From assembly GCF_023156385.1 (NCBI RefSeq), contig NZ_JAKZAK010000012.1:87687-151686 (forward strand): a stretch of 64,000 nucleotides of DNA, in the 5' to 3' direction. Positions within the stretch are counted from its first letter, which is position 1, and each line of letters starts with the position of its first letter. The notes under the pieces are model-generated. The model worked only from the letters and a program-made list of their open reading frames with translations, had not been told where the DNA came from and made no database searches. The DNA comes from Marinobacter xestospongiae. Its GTDB lineage: Bacteria; Pseudomonadota; Gammaproteobacteria; Pseudomonadales; Oleiphilaceae. Position numbers and translations under genes: made by a program. Below, in pieces: positions 20,401-28,531 of the stretch.

Positions 20401-21518
20401 GCTGGCTTTACGGCATCCAGTTATCCGTGGGGCAACTGAGGGTATTGGGTCAGGCGTTTCCGGAACTGGATGTGGCCGCCACCTTCAGCGATGGCGTGTG
20501 GTCTATCGATACCCGCTCTGATCGGGCTGTCGGTGAACTGCGACTGCCCATGGACAAGCAGCAGACCGTCTCGGTGCGCTTTCCCTACCTGCGTCTGGCC
20601 AGCCCGGAGGAAGAGACCATTGCCGCCATTCCTGCGCCACTGACGTCGGCCGAACAGGTGGATGCCTTCCGCGCCATGGCCATGGAAGGATGGCCGAACA
20701 TCAGCGTGGTGATCGATGAGCTGGCGATGGACAATCGCTCGCTGGGGCGCTGGTCGTTCCTGCTGGTGCCCGATGCCAAGGCCGTACATGTGCAGTCGCT
20801 GTCGGGCGTGCTGGGATCGCTGTCGTTCGATGGCGATCTCTACTGGGACATTCACGACGGTCGCCAGTTGACCCGGCTGCAGGGGGACCTTCACGGTCAG
20901 GATCTGGGGGATCTGGCGCAGATGATGGGCTCGGAAGCACCGCTGAGAAACGAGCAGACCCAGTTGGTGCTGAACCTGGAGTGGCCGGGGCGTCCGGATG
21001 AGTTCACCCTGACCCGGCTGGATGGTGAGGTCAGTGTGCGGCTGGATGAAGGGGTGATCCTGGAGCGCAACAACACCGCGTTGCTGTTCCGGCTGTTCAA
21101 TGTGCTCAATGCCGACACCCTCTGGCGCCGCCTGAAGCTGGATTTTTCCGACCTGTATGAGCGTGGCGTGGCGTTCGATGCAATCTCCGGCACCGCCGAA
21201 CTGTCCGACGGCACCCTGAGCTGGGCGCCGGAGCTGCAGATTGTCGGGCCGTCGGGTGCCTTCAAACTGTCTGGCTCCACCGACCTGGTCACTGAGACCC
21301 TGGACATGCGCATGGTGGTTGTGCTGCCCTTGACCCAGAACCTGCCTCTGGCGGCCCTGCTGCTGGGGGCGGCACCTCCCATCGGTGGGGCCCTGTTTGT
21401 CCTCGACAAGGTGTTGGGAGATCCGTTGAGCCGATTGACCAGCGCCACCTACACGGTGCGGGGGCGCTGGGACAATCCGGTGGTGGAACTGCGCAACGTC
21501 TTCGATACTGGTGACTGA
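17454..21518 (+). CDS. yhdP: YhdP-family AsmA-like protein
   Basis: Very large inner-membrane-anchored protein (1354 residues; E. coli YhdP has about 1266). With TamB and YdbH it forms bridges that carry phospholipids to the outer membrane. One transmembrane helix lies at about 25-45, and the remainder is a long repetitive beta structure (DUF3971/AsmA C-terminal type). Close to the C-terminus the conserved LLFRLFNVLNADTLWRRL segment is visible. A proline/serine-rich stretch at about residues 938-980 interrupts the beta region (see findings). The gene follows rng by 29 bp, its usual place. Confidence 0.93.
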   Translation: MARRDDSTESVSFLSRLLQRLSSLVGWLLVAVLVLLALYAAIGRQLVQNIGEFRSQLEAELSEAVGYPVTIGELEGRWRLLDPVLEARELALAAPNAADAPLVRLDSLRIRLDTLSSLWRLRVVFEEFEADRLDLTLAQASSGRLHLDGLPDATVEDDVRVPIPADALTSGSQDWLPVLGRWLSDPAIRVTRVNLGLRTADQPVRHIEIPQLDLTYHAGLFSATGRAMRLGTTHQLASFNLLGRHFFRGDFTGQLYVDVNSGRLFDSLVSRYRWRGLGVEGFDAGGQAWLTFRDGTLEQLNGRLQVPFLQLRAQEESMAPVENLSLAFGWRGTVVPGQDSLLSGELHLQDVRWDWLGETVSGFNLRLKRRDGELSLQGQGVPVGPLARFSAGIGLLPVEASHALENYRPTGFLDDVSMRLPLADGAAEFTLQAQLRQVAVQPFDGAPALAGVNGQLQVGRDWGRVVLASDDLELGFPELFLDRWSFTDARAEVAWQLDGPLTRVWSEGLSLRYGEPTTPPGRQTELEGAFDLRLDQEGEDNLGLRVAVREGTADMLPEFVPARVIDAELYQWLATAIPEARIEEGVFYGHGTVSSGAPDYSFTSSMYYRFSDARVRYDSRWPEVTGVSGWVQVHDDRATVAVDRARSGGLALEPSRVELVPDGDELVLEVSTAADVTAPHIRHWLANSPLGELAGEAPDAIEVAGDYHLDLDLTLPLTGPGEPQVNARVQTGNGEVAHPDSGLVWQQLRGDVTYRTGEGIVGEPFLADLNGMPVTVGLEYREADDALVVSQSGSLSVTELSGLLELPASLDTGLAGRFNYTARLNLASDAAPGVSLYSSLIGLASDWPMPLGKTSDVMAPLQAMLDWTPEGRLQLAGVWQDRLAFRLAWQDGEFDRGQLAMGSEQAELPPGEGIEVVGRVEEVPIDAWVDRVERLTSSLSPSPPPSDFDPELVGPPRPEMAPATAGTAPSATVPADTNALIERWLYGIQLSVGQLRVLGQAFPELDVAATFSDGVWSIDTRSDRAVGELRLPMDKQQTVSVRFPYLRLASPEEETIAAIPAPLTSAEQVDAFRAMAMEGWPNISVVIDELAMDNRSLGRWSFLLVPDAKAVHVQSLSGVLGSLSFDGDLYWDIHDGRQLTRLQGDLHGQDLGDLAQMMGSEAPLRNEQTQLVLNLEWPGRPDEFTLTRLDGEVSVRLDEGVILERNNTALLFRLFNVLNADTLWRRLKLDFSDLYERGVAFDAISGTAELSDGTLSWAPELQIVGPSGAFKLSGSTDLVTETLDMRMVVVLPLTQNLPLAALLLGAAPPIGGALFVLDKVLGDPLSRLTSATYTVRGRWDNPVVELRNVFDTGD

Positions 21519-21589
21519 TCAGAGGTTCCCGAAAGGCCTGGTCTGAAGAGAAGAGAGGCACACCGATTCCAACCGCAGGAGAGACTGAA

Positions 21590-22438
21590 ATGACGGAACC
21601 ACGCGACGTTGAGGGTGTCCGTGTCGCCACGGTGCAAATGGTCAGTGGCGAGCGTCTGGAGGACAACCTGGCCCAGGCCGCGACGCTGCTGGCCGAGGTG
21701 GCCGCGGCGGGCGCCTCGGTGGCGGTGCTGCCGGAGAATTTCGCCATCCTCAAGACCGCACAGATGGTGGCGCAGGGACAGCAGGAAATCGGTGGCGGTG
21801 AGATTCGCGACTTTCTTGCTGAGCTGGCGCGGTCGTTGGGGTTGTGGATTGTTGGTGGTTCGCTGCCACTGGCGGAGCGGGAGGATGGCAGTACCGTGGC
21901 CGATCGCGTCCGTGCCTGCTGTCTGGTGCTGGATGACCAGGGCCGGGAAGTGGCGCGATACGACAAGATTCACCTGTTTGACGCCGAAGTGGCGGATGCC
22001 CAGGGCCGTTACCGGGAGTCGGACACCTTCGAGCCCGGCGAACAGGTGGTCACCGTCGACACGCCTGCCGGTCGTCTGGGGCTGGCAATCTGCTACGACC
22101 TGAGATTTCCGGAGCTGTTCCGGGCACTGCGTCAGCAACAGGCGGATTGGGTGGCCTTGCCCAGTGCCTTTACCTATACCACCGGGGATGCGCACTGGCA
22201 TCCGCTGATCCGTGCCCGGGCCATTGAGAACCAGTGCTGGCTGGTGGCTGCCGGGCAGGGGGGGTACAACAGCCCTCGGCGCCGGACCTATGGCCACTCC
22301 ATGATTGTCGATCCCTGGGGATCGGTGGTGGCAGAGCAGCAGGAGGAGGGCCCGGGTTGGGTCATGGCTGCGCTGGCCCCCCGGAGGTTGCAGGAGGTGC
22401 GCCAGCGCATGCCGGTCTGGGATCACCGGCGGCTATAG
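21590..22438 (+). CDS. Carbon-nitrogen hydrolase (Nit1/YbeM-like)
   Basis: Nitrilase-superfamily amidase of 282 residues with the full Glu-Lys-Cys triad: E49 (LPEN), K126 (YDKIHLFD) and C168 (LAICYDLRFPELF). Sequence motifs place it in the Nit1/YbeM branch, whose members hydrolyse deaminated glutathione, a metabolite-repair reaction. The substrate is inferred. It is encoded right after yhdP; in Pseudomonas the next gene is tldD, which is absent here. It ends five bases from the stop of the convergent darP. Confidence 0.85.
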   Translation: MTEPRDVEGVRVATVQMVSGERLEDNLAQAATLLAEVAAAGASVAVLPENFAILKTAQMVAQGQQEIGGGEIRDFLAELARSLGLWIVGGSLPLAEREDGSTVADRVRACCLVLDDQGREVARYDKIHLFDAEVADAQGRYRESDTFEPGEQVVTVDTPAGRLGLAICYDLRFPELFRALRQQQADWVALPSAFTYTTGDAHWHPLIRARAIENQCWLVAAGQGGYNSPRRRTYGHSMIVDPWGSVVAEQQEEGPGWVMAALAPRRLQEVRQRMPVWDHRRL

Positions 22439-22443
22439 CGTAC

Positions 22444-22971
22444 CTAGTCGCGTTCGCCCTCGTCGATGCATTCCCGCAGGTAGCGGAACAGTTTCTTGCC
22501 CTGGCCGGTGTTCTTTTCCTGCTGGGCTTCACGGCGGGCGTTGCGGGCCAGGTTACGCAGGTGCTGGATGTCGGCCGCGGGGCAGTAATCCAGAAACTCC
22601 CCAACGGCGCTGTCGCCCTCCTGAACCATGCGATCCCGCCAGCGCTCCGCCAGGTGCAGACGCCGGGTGTGCTCCTCGCTGCCCGCGTGAAACGCGCCGA
22701 TAGCGCGACGCAGGGCGTCGATATCGTCTTCCTGACGCATGACCTTGCCAATGTATTGCAGGTGGCGGCGACGGGCCTCGTTCTGACGGATGCGATGGGA
22801 TTCCTCGATCGCACGGCGCAGGGTGTCGCCGATTGGCAGGGTGGCGAGCTGCTCGCTGGACAGGGCCAGCATCTGCTTGCCCAGATCCTGCAGGTCCTGC
22901 ATCTCACGTTTAAGCTGGGACTTGCTCTTGCCCCATTCCTGTTCGCTGTCGTCGTATGGCTGTTCGGTCAT
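22444..22971 (-). CDS. darP: Ribosome maturation factor DarP (YjgA)
   Basis: DUF615 protein that helps late 50S subunit assembly. It has 175 residues, highly charged and mostly helical, with the family features KSKSQLKREM near the N-terminus and a C-terminal KKLFRYLRECI. It lies 29 bp downstream of mgtE and on the same strand, so is probably co-transcribed with it. It is convergent with the nitrilase gene, without space for a terminator. Confidence 0.92.
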   Translation of the reverse strand: MTEQPYDDSEQEWGKSKSQLKREMQDLQDLGKQMLALSSEQLATLPIGDTLRRAIEESHRIRQNEARRRHLQYIGKVMRQEDDIDALRRAIGAFHAGSEEHTRRLHLAERWRDRMVQEGDSAVGEFLDYCPAADIQHLRNLARNARREAQQEKNTGQGKKLFRYLRECIDEGERD

Positions 22972-23000
22972 GCTCGGTTCCTGGTGTGGCCGGGGCGGGC

Positions 23001-24362
23001 TCAGGCGTAAAACACCGTGGCCAACCCAAGGAAGGACATGAATCCTACCACATCGGTTACGGTGGTGAGTATCACGCCCCCGGCCAGGGCCGGGTCGATG
23101 TTCCGTGACTTCAGGAACAGCGGCAGCACGGTGCCGACAAAGGCCGCTCCCAGCAGATTAATGACCAGCGCTGCGGCAATCACCACACCGATCACCGGAT
23201 CGCGGAACCAGGCGGTGGCGGCGGTAGCGACCACCACGGCCCATAACAGACCGTTGAGCATGCCCACCAGAAACTCCCGGTTCAGCAGCCATTTGACGTT
23301 GGCGCCACTGATCTGGCCCACGGCCATGCCGCGGATCACCAGCGTCAGGGTCTGGCTGCCGGCAATTCCGCCCATGCTGGCCACAATGGGCATCAGCACC
23401 GCCAGGGCCACCACCTTCTCGATGGTATCCTCAAACAGGCCGATCACGGCGGAGGCGATAAATGCGGTAATCAGGTTGATACCGAGCCACACCGCCCGGC
23501 GCCGGGTGGTCTTGAGCACCGGGGCGAAGGTGTCTTCGTCTTCGTCCAGGCCGGCCATACTCATCAGCGAATGATCGGCGTCCTCCCGGATAACGTCGAC
23601 CACGTCATCGATGGTGATCCGGCCCAGCAGGTTGCCGTCGTCGTCCACCACCGGCGCGGAGATGAGGTCGTAGCGCTCGAACAGAGTGGCGACCTGGGTG
23701 TCTGCCAGGGTGACCGGAATCGGCTCAATGTCGGTGTCCATGACTTCCCGCACCGTGGTAGCGGGATTGCTCACCAACATCTTGGTGATGGGCAGCATGC
23801 CGATGAACTGGTCTTTCCGGCTGACCACAATCAGGCTGTCGGTCATTGGCGGCAGGTTGCGGTGACGGCGCAGATAACGCAGAACCACGTCGATGCTGAT
23901 GTCCGGACGCACCGTGATGGTGTCCGTATTCATCAGGCCGCCGGCGGTGTCCTCCGGGTAGGCGAGGACTTCCTCGACCCGTTGCCGGTCCTGTTCGTCC
24001 ATGGTGTCCAGGACTTCCTGGATCACCGTGTCCGGCAACTGCTGCAGCAGGTCGGCGAGGTCGTCGGACTCGAAGTCCTCAATGATGTTGGCCAGTTCCT
24101 GGGCGTTCAGCTGGCTGAGGAAATAACCCCGGATGTCGTCGCTCAGGTACTGGAGGACTTCCCCTTCCAGGTTCTTGTCAACCAGGTTCCACAGCAGGGC
24201 GCGCTGGCGGGGCGGGGAGGATTCCAGCAGGTGGGCAATATCACTGGGACTGAGGCCGCCATTGAGGATGCGGGCAACCTGTTTAAGGGCGCCACTGTCC
24301 AGAGCTTCTCCGAGGGAGCGGAGACGCTGGCGAGCCTGGCTTTGTTCCAGAATGTCCGTCAT
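23001..24362 (-). CDS. mgtE: Magnesium transporter MgtE
   Basis: Mg2+ channel/transporter of the inner membrane. It has 453 residues: cytoplasmic MgtE N superhelical domain (about 1-130), two CBS domains (about 135-255) that gate by sensing Mg2+, a plug helix and five transmembrane helices. The pore helix ends in the conserved TTVTDVVGFMSFLGLAT. Its 210-bp upstream region contains a TATACT hexamer between two copies of ACTTACGT; no Mg2+ riboswitch fold could be recognised by eye. Confidence 0.94.
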   Translation of the reverse strand: MTDILEQSQARQRLRSLGEALDSGALKQVARILNGGLSPSDIAHLLESSPPRQRALLWNLVDKNLEGEVLQYLSDDIRGYFLSQLNAQELANIIEDFESDDLADLLQQLPDTVIQEVLDTMDEQDRQRVEEVLAYPEDTAGGLMNTDTITVRPDISIDVVLRYLRRHRNLPPMTDSLIVVSRKDQFIGMLPITKMLVSNPATTVREVMDTDIEPIPVTLADTQVATLFERYDLISAPVVDDDGNLLGRITIDDVVDVIREDADHSLMSMAGLDEDEDTFAPVLKTTRRRAVWLGINLITAFIASAVIGLFEDTIEKVVALAVLMPIVASMGGIAGSQTLTLVIRGMAVGQISGANVKWLLNREFLVGMLNGLLWAVVVATAATAWFRDPVIGVVIAAALVINLLGAAFVGTVLPLFLKSRNIDPALAGGVILTTVTDVVGFMSFLGLATVFYA

Positions 24363-24481
24363 TGATCACCCAACTTTCTGCCCAAATGACCATCAGCGCT
24401 GCCGACGGTAATCCTGCGCTGGGGACCATCTGCTATGCGGCCAGGGTCTCCAGCAGCCAGGCTACCGGGCGTAGCTGATAA

Positions 24482-24507
24482 ACTTACGTAGTATAGCGGA
24501 CTTACGT
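24482..24507 (-). promoter_or_regulatory. Candidate mgtE promoter flanked by direct repeats
   Basis: The octamer ACTTACGT (plus-strand reading) occurs at 24482-24489 and 24500-24507, 18 bp apart. Between the copies, on the minus strand, a TATACT -10-like hexamer lies at 24490-24495, about 130 bp before mgtE. The repeats may be a regulator site covering the promoter; no clear -35 is seen. Confidence 0.3.
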
Positions 24508-24572
24508 TGCAGTGGTGAGAAAGCGTTGTAGGTGAATGCCGTAGAAACCGGCGTGCTGGCGGGGCGGGGGCG

Positions 24573-24842
24573 CTATTCGCCCTCGCCGAAGTAGTCGTTA
24601 ATCAGGGCGACCAGCTGATCGAGCGCCTGCTGCTCGTCGGGGCCTTCGATGTTGAGTTCAAGGTCGGTGCCTTTGCTGGCGGCCAGCATCATGACGGGCA
24701 TGATGCTCTTGGCATCCACCTGCTGGCTGCCCTTGCAGATCTGGATGCTGCTTTCGAACTCCGAGGCGGTGGCCACCAGTTTGGCGGCAGCGCGGGCGTG
24801 CAGGCCCAGCTTGTTGATGATGGTGACTTGCTGGCGAATCAT
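24573..24842 (-). CDS. ptsO: Phosphocarrier protein NPr (nitrogen PTS HPr)
   Basis: HPr-like phosphocarrier of the nitrogen-related PTS, relaying phosphate from EI-Ntr (PtsP, not in this window) to PtsN. It has 89 residues; the active histidine is H15 in LGLHARAA, and the regulatory serine region DAKSIM is at about S46. The start overlaps the rapZ stop by four bases (ATGA), so translation is coupled. The order rpoN-hpf-ptsN-rapZ-ptsO is the classic proteobacterial arrangement. Confidence 0.95.
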   Translation of the reverse strand: MIRQQVTIINKLGLHARAAAKLVATASEFESSIQICKGSQQVDAKSIMPVMMLAASKGTDLELNIEGPDEQQALDQLVALINDYFGEGE

Positions 24843-25717
24843 AGGCTGCGTTTCAGGTGTGGCAGTTCGGTATGACGGACCTGGACGTTGTTGTAGCGTT
24901 CCGCGAAGTAGGCGCCGACTTTCTCGCAGACGTACACCGAGCGGTGCTGGCCACCGGTACAGCCAATGGAAATGGTCATGTAACTGCGGTTGCTCTGGCC
25001 GAAAGATGGCAGCCAGGAATCCAGGAACTGAATGATATCGTCCGTGAGCTTGGTGGTCATGGCCTCGTGCTCGAGGAAGTCGATTACCGGTTGGTCGATG
25101 CCGGTAAACTTGCGCAGGCTGGCATCCCAGTAGGGATTGGGCAGGCAGCGGACATCAAAGACGTAATCGGAATCCACCGGCACCCCGTGCTTGAAGCCAA
25201 AGGACTGGATCAGCAGCGCCATTTCCTGTTCCCGCCGGCCGATCACCCGTTGTTTAACCATGTCCCGCAGTTCGTAGATCGACAGTTCGGTGGTGTCGAC
25301 GTAGAGATCCGCCAGGCTGGCGATGGGTTCCAGCAGGTGTTTCTCGCTGGTGATGGCCTCTTTCAGGGAGGTGCGGTCGTTGCTCAGGGGGTGTTTGCGG
25401 CGGGTGGCGTGAAAGCGCTGCAGCAGTGCCTGGTCGGTGGCATCAAGGAAGATGGTCTCGATGGTGGCGCCGGTCTGGGTCAGCTGGTGGTGAATGTCCT
25501 CGAAGTTGGCGATCTCATCCGACAGGTTACGGGCATCGATGCTGACGGCGATTTTCTTCAGCCGCCCGGTGCTCTCCTGAGCGGTGGCTTCCCGGGTAAG
25601 AGGGAACAGCAGTCCGATGGGCAGGTTGTCGATGCAGTAGAAACCAAGGTCTTCAAGTACATGCAGCGCTGTACTCTTACCCGAGCCGGAGCGGCCGCTG
25701 ACGATGATCAGTTTCAT
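24839..25717 (-). CDS. rapZ: RNase adapter protein RapZ
   Basis: Nucleotide-binding protein of 292 residues. It presents the sRNA GlmZ to RNase E in enterics and so controls glucosamine-6-phosphate synthase. The N-terminal P-loop is GRSGSGKS at residues 8-15, and the C-terminal domain contains the conserved SFGFKHG and GCTGGQHRSV segments. Outside enterics the RNA target is uncertain, so only the family is sure. It lies between ptsN (31 bp upstream) and ptsO (overlap). Confidence 0.95.
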   Translation of the reverse strand: MKLIIVSGRSGSGKSTALHVLEDLGFYCIDNLPIGLLFPLTREATAQESTGRLKKIAVSIDARNLSDEIANFEDIHHQLTQTGATIETIFLDATDQALLQRFHATRRKHPLSNDRTSLKEAITSEKHLLEPIASLADLYVDTTELSIYELRDMVKQRVIGRREQEMALLIQSFGFKHGVPVDSDYVFDVRCLPNPYWDASLRKFTGIDQPVIDFLEHEAMTTKLTDDIIQFLDSWLPSFGQSNRSYMTISIGCTGGQHRSVYVCEKVGAYFAERYNNVQVRHTELPHLKRSL

Positions 25718-25748
25718 AGTCCATCACCCTTGAGTGATCAGTCTGCTG

Positions 25749-26213
25749 TTAGGCGCCTATCATTCGATTGTACAGGGTCTCGTTGTCGCTGCACTGTCTC
25801 AGTTCGTTACAGAACGACTGTTCATTGAACTTCTCGGCCAGCTGGCTCAGCAGTTCCAGGTGCTCGCTGGTGGCTTCCTTGGGGACGATCAGGGTAAACA
25901 GCAGATCCACCGGTTGGTTGTCGATGGCATCGAAACCAACGCCTTCCTCCAGGGTGACCAGCACACCGATGACCTGGCTGCAGCCATCCAGCCGACAGTG
26001 GGGGATCGCAATGCCCTGCCCAATACCGGTGCTGCCCAGGCGTTCGCGGGCAACCAGGTTGTTGAAAATCTGCCCGGCATCCAGATCGGGATACTGCTGG
26101 TGGATGCTCTCGGAGATGAATTCCAGAACCCGCTTCTTGCTGGTGCCGGCAACACGGCAGCGGGCAAGCTCCGGGGTCAGGATGGTTTCGATGGTGAGTG
26201 ATGTGTCCGTCAT
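25749..26213 (-). CDS. ptsN: Nitrogen PTS EIIA component PtsN
   Basis: EIIA-Ntr protein of 154 residues, the output of the nitrogen PTS. Its phosphorylation state controls potassium transport, phosphate sensing and sigma-54-related functions in other species. The phospho-accepting histidine is H72 in AIPHCR. It is separated from hpf by a strong terminator at 26233-26268, so it may have its own promoter in the 87-bp gap or rely on readthrough. Confidence 0.95.
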   Translation of the reverse strand: MTDTSLTIETILTPELARCRVAGTSKKRVLEFISESIHQQYPDLDAGQIFNNLVARERLGSTGIGQGIAIPHCRLDGCSQVIGVLVTLEEGVGFDAIDNQPVDLLFTLIVPKEATSEHLELLSQLAEKFNEQSFCNELRQCSDNETLYNRMIGA

Positions 26214-26232
26214 GGATAGACAGTGGTTCCGT

Positions 26233-26268
26233 AAAAAAAAGGCTGCGATACGTCAGACGTACCGCAGC
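26233..26268 (-). terminator. Rho-independent terminator after hpf
   Basis: On the minus strand a 13-bp stem (26242-26254 with 26256-26268, one G-U pair) is followed by eight Ts (As on the plus strand, 26233-26240). It ends the rpoN-hpf transcript before ptsN-rapZ-ptsO. Confidence 0.85.
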
Positions 26269-26300
26269 TCGATCAGTTCAGGTGTGGGCAAGGCTACCTT

Positions 26301-26609
26301 TTAGCGGGCGCCGTTTCCATGCATACGATCAATATTTTTTTCCTTGTGTTTCAGGATCTGTCGATCCAGCTTGTCCACAAGAGCGTCGATGGCTGCATAC
26401 ATGTCTTCGTTTTCGGCCTTGGCGTGGATCTCACCGCCAATTACATGCAACGTGGCTTCCGCCATCTGGCGGACCTTCTCGACTTCCAGAGTCACCTGAC
26501 AGTTACTGATGTGATCGAAATGCCGTTCAAGCTTTTCGAACTTGCCAGAGACGTACTCTTTGAGGGGAGCTGTCAGTTCGACGTGATGACCTGAAATATT
26601 GAGTTGCAT
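26301..26609 (-). CDS. hpf: Ribosome hibernation promoting factor (short form)
   Basis: Binds the 30S decoding region in stationary phase and promotes 70S dimer formation and dormancy. At 102 residues it is the short HPF type. It begins MQLNISGHHVELT and has the conserved HVIGGEIHAKAENEDMY core, with a basic C-terminal tail. It lies downstream of rpoN, its standard place. The 117-bp leader between them contains two stable hairpins (26632-26653 and 26660-26680). Confidence 0.95.
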   Translation of the reverse strand: MQLNISGHHVELTAPLKEYVSGKFEKLERHFDHISNCQVTLEVEKVRQMAEATLHVIGGEIHAKAENEDMYAAIDALVDKLDRQILKHKEKNIDRMHGNGAR

Positions 26610-26631
26610 AGGCGTCTCCTATTGTCGGCTT

Positions 26632-26680
26632 GCCAGCGACTACGATCACTGGCGGGGTTGCCGCGGTGTTTCCCCGCGGC
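26632..26680 (-). promoter_or_regulatory. Structured leader between rpoN and hpf
   Basis: Two adjacent inverted repeats lie in the hpf 5' leader: an 8-bp stem at 26632-26653 (one G-U pair, 6-nt loop) and the perfect GCCGCGG / CCGCGGC stem at 26660-26680. Neither is followed by a T run. They could be RNA processing or regulatory structures separating rpoN and hpf expression. Confidence 0.4.
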
Positions 26681-26726
26681 GGTAGATCCCTTCGGGCCAG
26701 AGCCGCGCTGGTGAGCGCTCCCTGGC

Positions 26727-28247
26727 CTACACCAATCTCTTCCGTTCGTTTGACGGGGGAATGTGCATGGCCTCCCGATACTTGGCGACGGTGCGCCGGG
26801 CCACTTTGATTCCCTGTTCCCCTAGCATGGCGGCAATTTTGCTGTCGCTCAATGGCTTTTTTGGGGTTTCTGCTGCAATCAGTTTTTTGATCATCGCCCG
26901 GATGGCGGTGGACGAGCATTCTCCGCCCTCATCGGTGCTGACGTGGCTGGAGAAAAAGTACTTCAGCTCGAAGATGCCCCGGGGGGTATGCATGTACTTC
27001 TGGGTGGTGACCCGGGAAATCGTGGATTCATGCATTTCCACCGCCTGGGCGATGTCGGAGAGGATCAGTGGCTTCATCGCCTCCTCGCCGTGATCGAGGA
27101 AGCCCTGCTGGTGCTCGACAATGCGGGTGGCCACCTTGAGCAGGGTTTCGTTGCGGCTCTGCAGGCTCTTGATGAACCACTTGGCTTCCTGCAGCTGGTC
27201 CCGCATGTAGGTGTTGTCGGCGCTGCTGTCGGCCCGGCGGATCAACGACGCGTAGCTGGCGTTGACGCGAATGCGCGGCGCAATCTCCGGGTTCAGTTCC
27301 ACCCGCCAGCGTCCCTGGTGCTTGCGCACGATGACATCGGGAATGACGTAATCCGGCTCAGCCTGATCAATGGCGCTGCCCGGGCGCGGGTTGAGCTGGG
27401 TGATCAAGGCCAGAACGTCCCGCAGCTGGTCTTCTTTCAGCCGGCTGCGCCGCAGCAGTTGGGCGTAGTCGCGGTTGCCCAGCAGGTTGATGTAGTGAGT
27501 GATCACCAGGCGAGCCTGGGGCAGCCAGGGGGTGTCCGGTGGCAGCTGGTTGAGCTGGATCAGTAGGCATTCCTGCAGGTCGCGGGCAAACACACCGGCG
27601 GGGTCGAAATGCTGCAGCCGACGCAGTACCGCTTCGATCTCGTCGAGCTCCACCGGGTCCTCGTCGGCGTCGTCCATCAACCCGGAGTGGATTTCGTCCA
27701 GCGGGGAGGTCAGGTAGCCGCGCTCGTCCACTGCGTCCAGCAGGGCGTGGGCAATGGCCCGGTCCCGGTCACCCATGGGGGTCAGATTGAGCTGCCATTC
27801 CAGATGATCGTGAAGGGTCTCGGAGACCGAGTTGCGGGACTCGAAATCGCTGTCACCCTCATCGTCGCCGCGGCTGGCGGGGGCAGGAGAGGGCTGGTAG
27901 ATGTCGTCCCAGGCGGTATCGACCGGCAGGTCGTCGGGAATGTTCTCGGAGCCGTTGTTGTCGGCCTCCCACTCCTGGCTGCTGTCGTCATCCCAGCTGT
28001 CATCTGTGGTGGCGCTGGCGTCCTGGTCCTGGCCGTCTTCAGCGTCGTTGCGGTCGTCGTTCTGCTCTGCCTCGGCGCGGTCGTCGTCTTCCTGGGTTTC
28101 CAGCATGGGGTTGGAATCCAGCGCCTGTTGGATTTCCTGCTGGAGATCCAGGGTGGAGAGTTGAAGCAGCCTGATCGCCTGTTGCAACTGGGGCGTCATG
28201 GTCAGGCTTTGGCCCAGTTTTAGCTGAAGTGAGGCTTTCATTACCAT
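26727..28247 (-). CDS. rpoN: RNA polymerase sigma-54 factor
   Basis: Alternative sigma factor recognising -24/-12 promoters, dependent on AAA+ enhancer-binding proteins. It has 506 residues. Region I ([20 protein letters not shown]) binds the activator, and region II is long and extremely acidic (about residues 52-125). The core-binding and HTH regions follow, then the RpoN box [10 protein letters not shown] at 483-492. The ATG at 28247 has GGAA 8 bp upstream; an in-frame ATG two codons later (28241) would give the more usual [11 protein letters not shown]-terminus. It is 284 bp downstream of lptB, with its own candidate promoter. Confidence 0.97.
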   Translation of the reverse strand: MVMKASLQLKLGQSLTMTPQLQQAIRLLQLSTLDLQQEIQQALDSNPMLETQEDDDRAEAEQNDDRNDAEDGQDQDASATTDDSWDDDSSQEWEADNNGSENIPDDLPVDTAWDDIYQPSPAPASRGDDEGDSDFESRNSVSETLHDHLEWQLNLTPMGDRDRAIAHALLDAVDERGYLTSPLDEIHSGLMDDADEDPVELDEIEAVLRRLQHFDPAGVFARDLQECLLIQLNQLPPDTPWLPQARLVITHYINLLGNRDYAQLLRRSRLKEDQLRDVLALITQLNPRPGSAIDQAEPDYVIPDVIVRKHQGRWRVELNPEIAPRIRVNASYASLIRRADSSADNTYMRDQLQEAKWFIKSLQSRNETLLKVATRIVEHQQGFLDHGEEAMKPLILSDIAQAVEMHESTISRVTTQKYMHTPRGIFELKYFFSSHVSTDEGGECSSTAIRAMIKKLIAAETPKKPLSDSKIAAMLGEQGIKVARRTVAKYREAMHIPPSNERKRLV

Positions 28248-28338
28248 GATGTCAGTTCCGTCACCGGTGTGCCTGGCAGGTGGGATATCACCAACCGGTC
28301 ATGCCTGGTGAGCCTAAAAAGTCTTGCGTCATGCGAAG

Positions 28339-28359
28339 TTGCTTTTACAAGCAATTTTT
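28339..28359 (+). repeat. Small hairpin with T run in the rpoN leader
   Basis: TTGCTT-TTAC-AAGCAA followed by five Ts on the plus strand. Transcription of the neighbouring genes runs the other way, so as a terminator it would only act on an antisense RNA. On the minus strand it is a plain stem near the rpoN promoter. Confidence 0.3.
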
Positions 28360-28365
28360 CTGCCG

Positions 28366-28394
28366 AGTGTACTTGCTTGTGGTGGGCAAGACAA
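28366..28394 (-). promoter_or_regulatory. rpoN: Candidate sigma-70 promoter of rpoN
   Basis: Minus-strand TTGTCT (28389-28394), exactly 17 bp, then TACACT (28366-28371), about 119 bp before rpoN. Four of six bases match consensus in each hexamer. It explains how rpoN can be expressed apart from lptB, which lies 284 bp upstream. Confidence 0.4.
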
Positions 28395-28531
28395 TCTGGC
28401 CGGCTGCTGCTGGCCTGTATCGAGTGTAGACGGTTTATCCGCAATCCACGTTCTCAAGATACCAGCAGGCAGCGTTACGAAGACTTGATGGTCGACAAAC
28501 TGACGTCAGAAATCAATGCATTTGGGGAGGG

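Noticed and set aside
28339..28359. Hairpin plus T run as a terminator of lptB
   Set aside because: It is oriented for plus-strand transcription while lptB and rpoN are on the minus strand.
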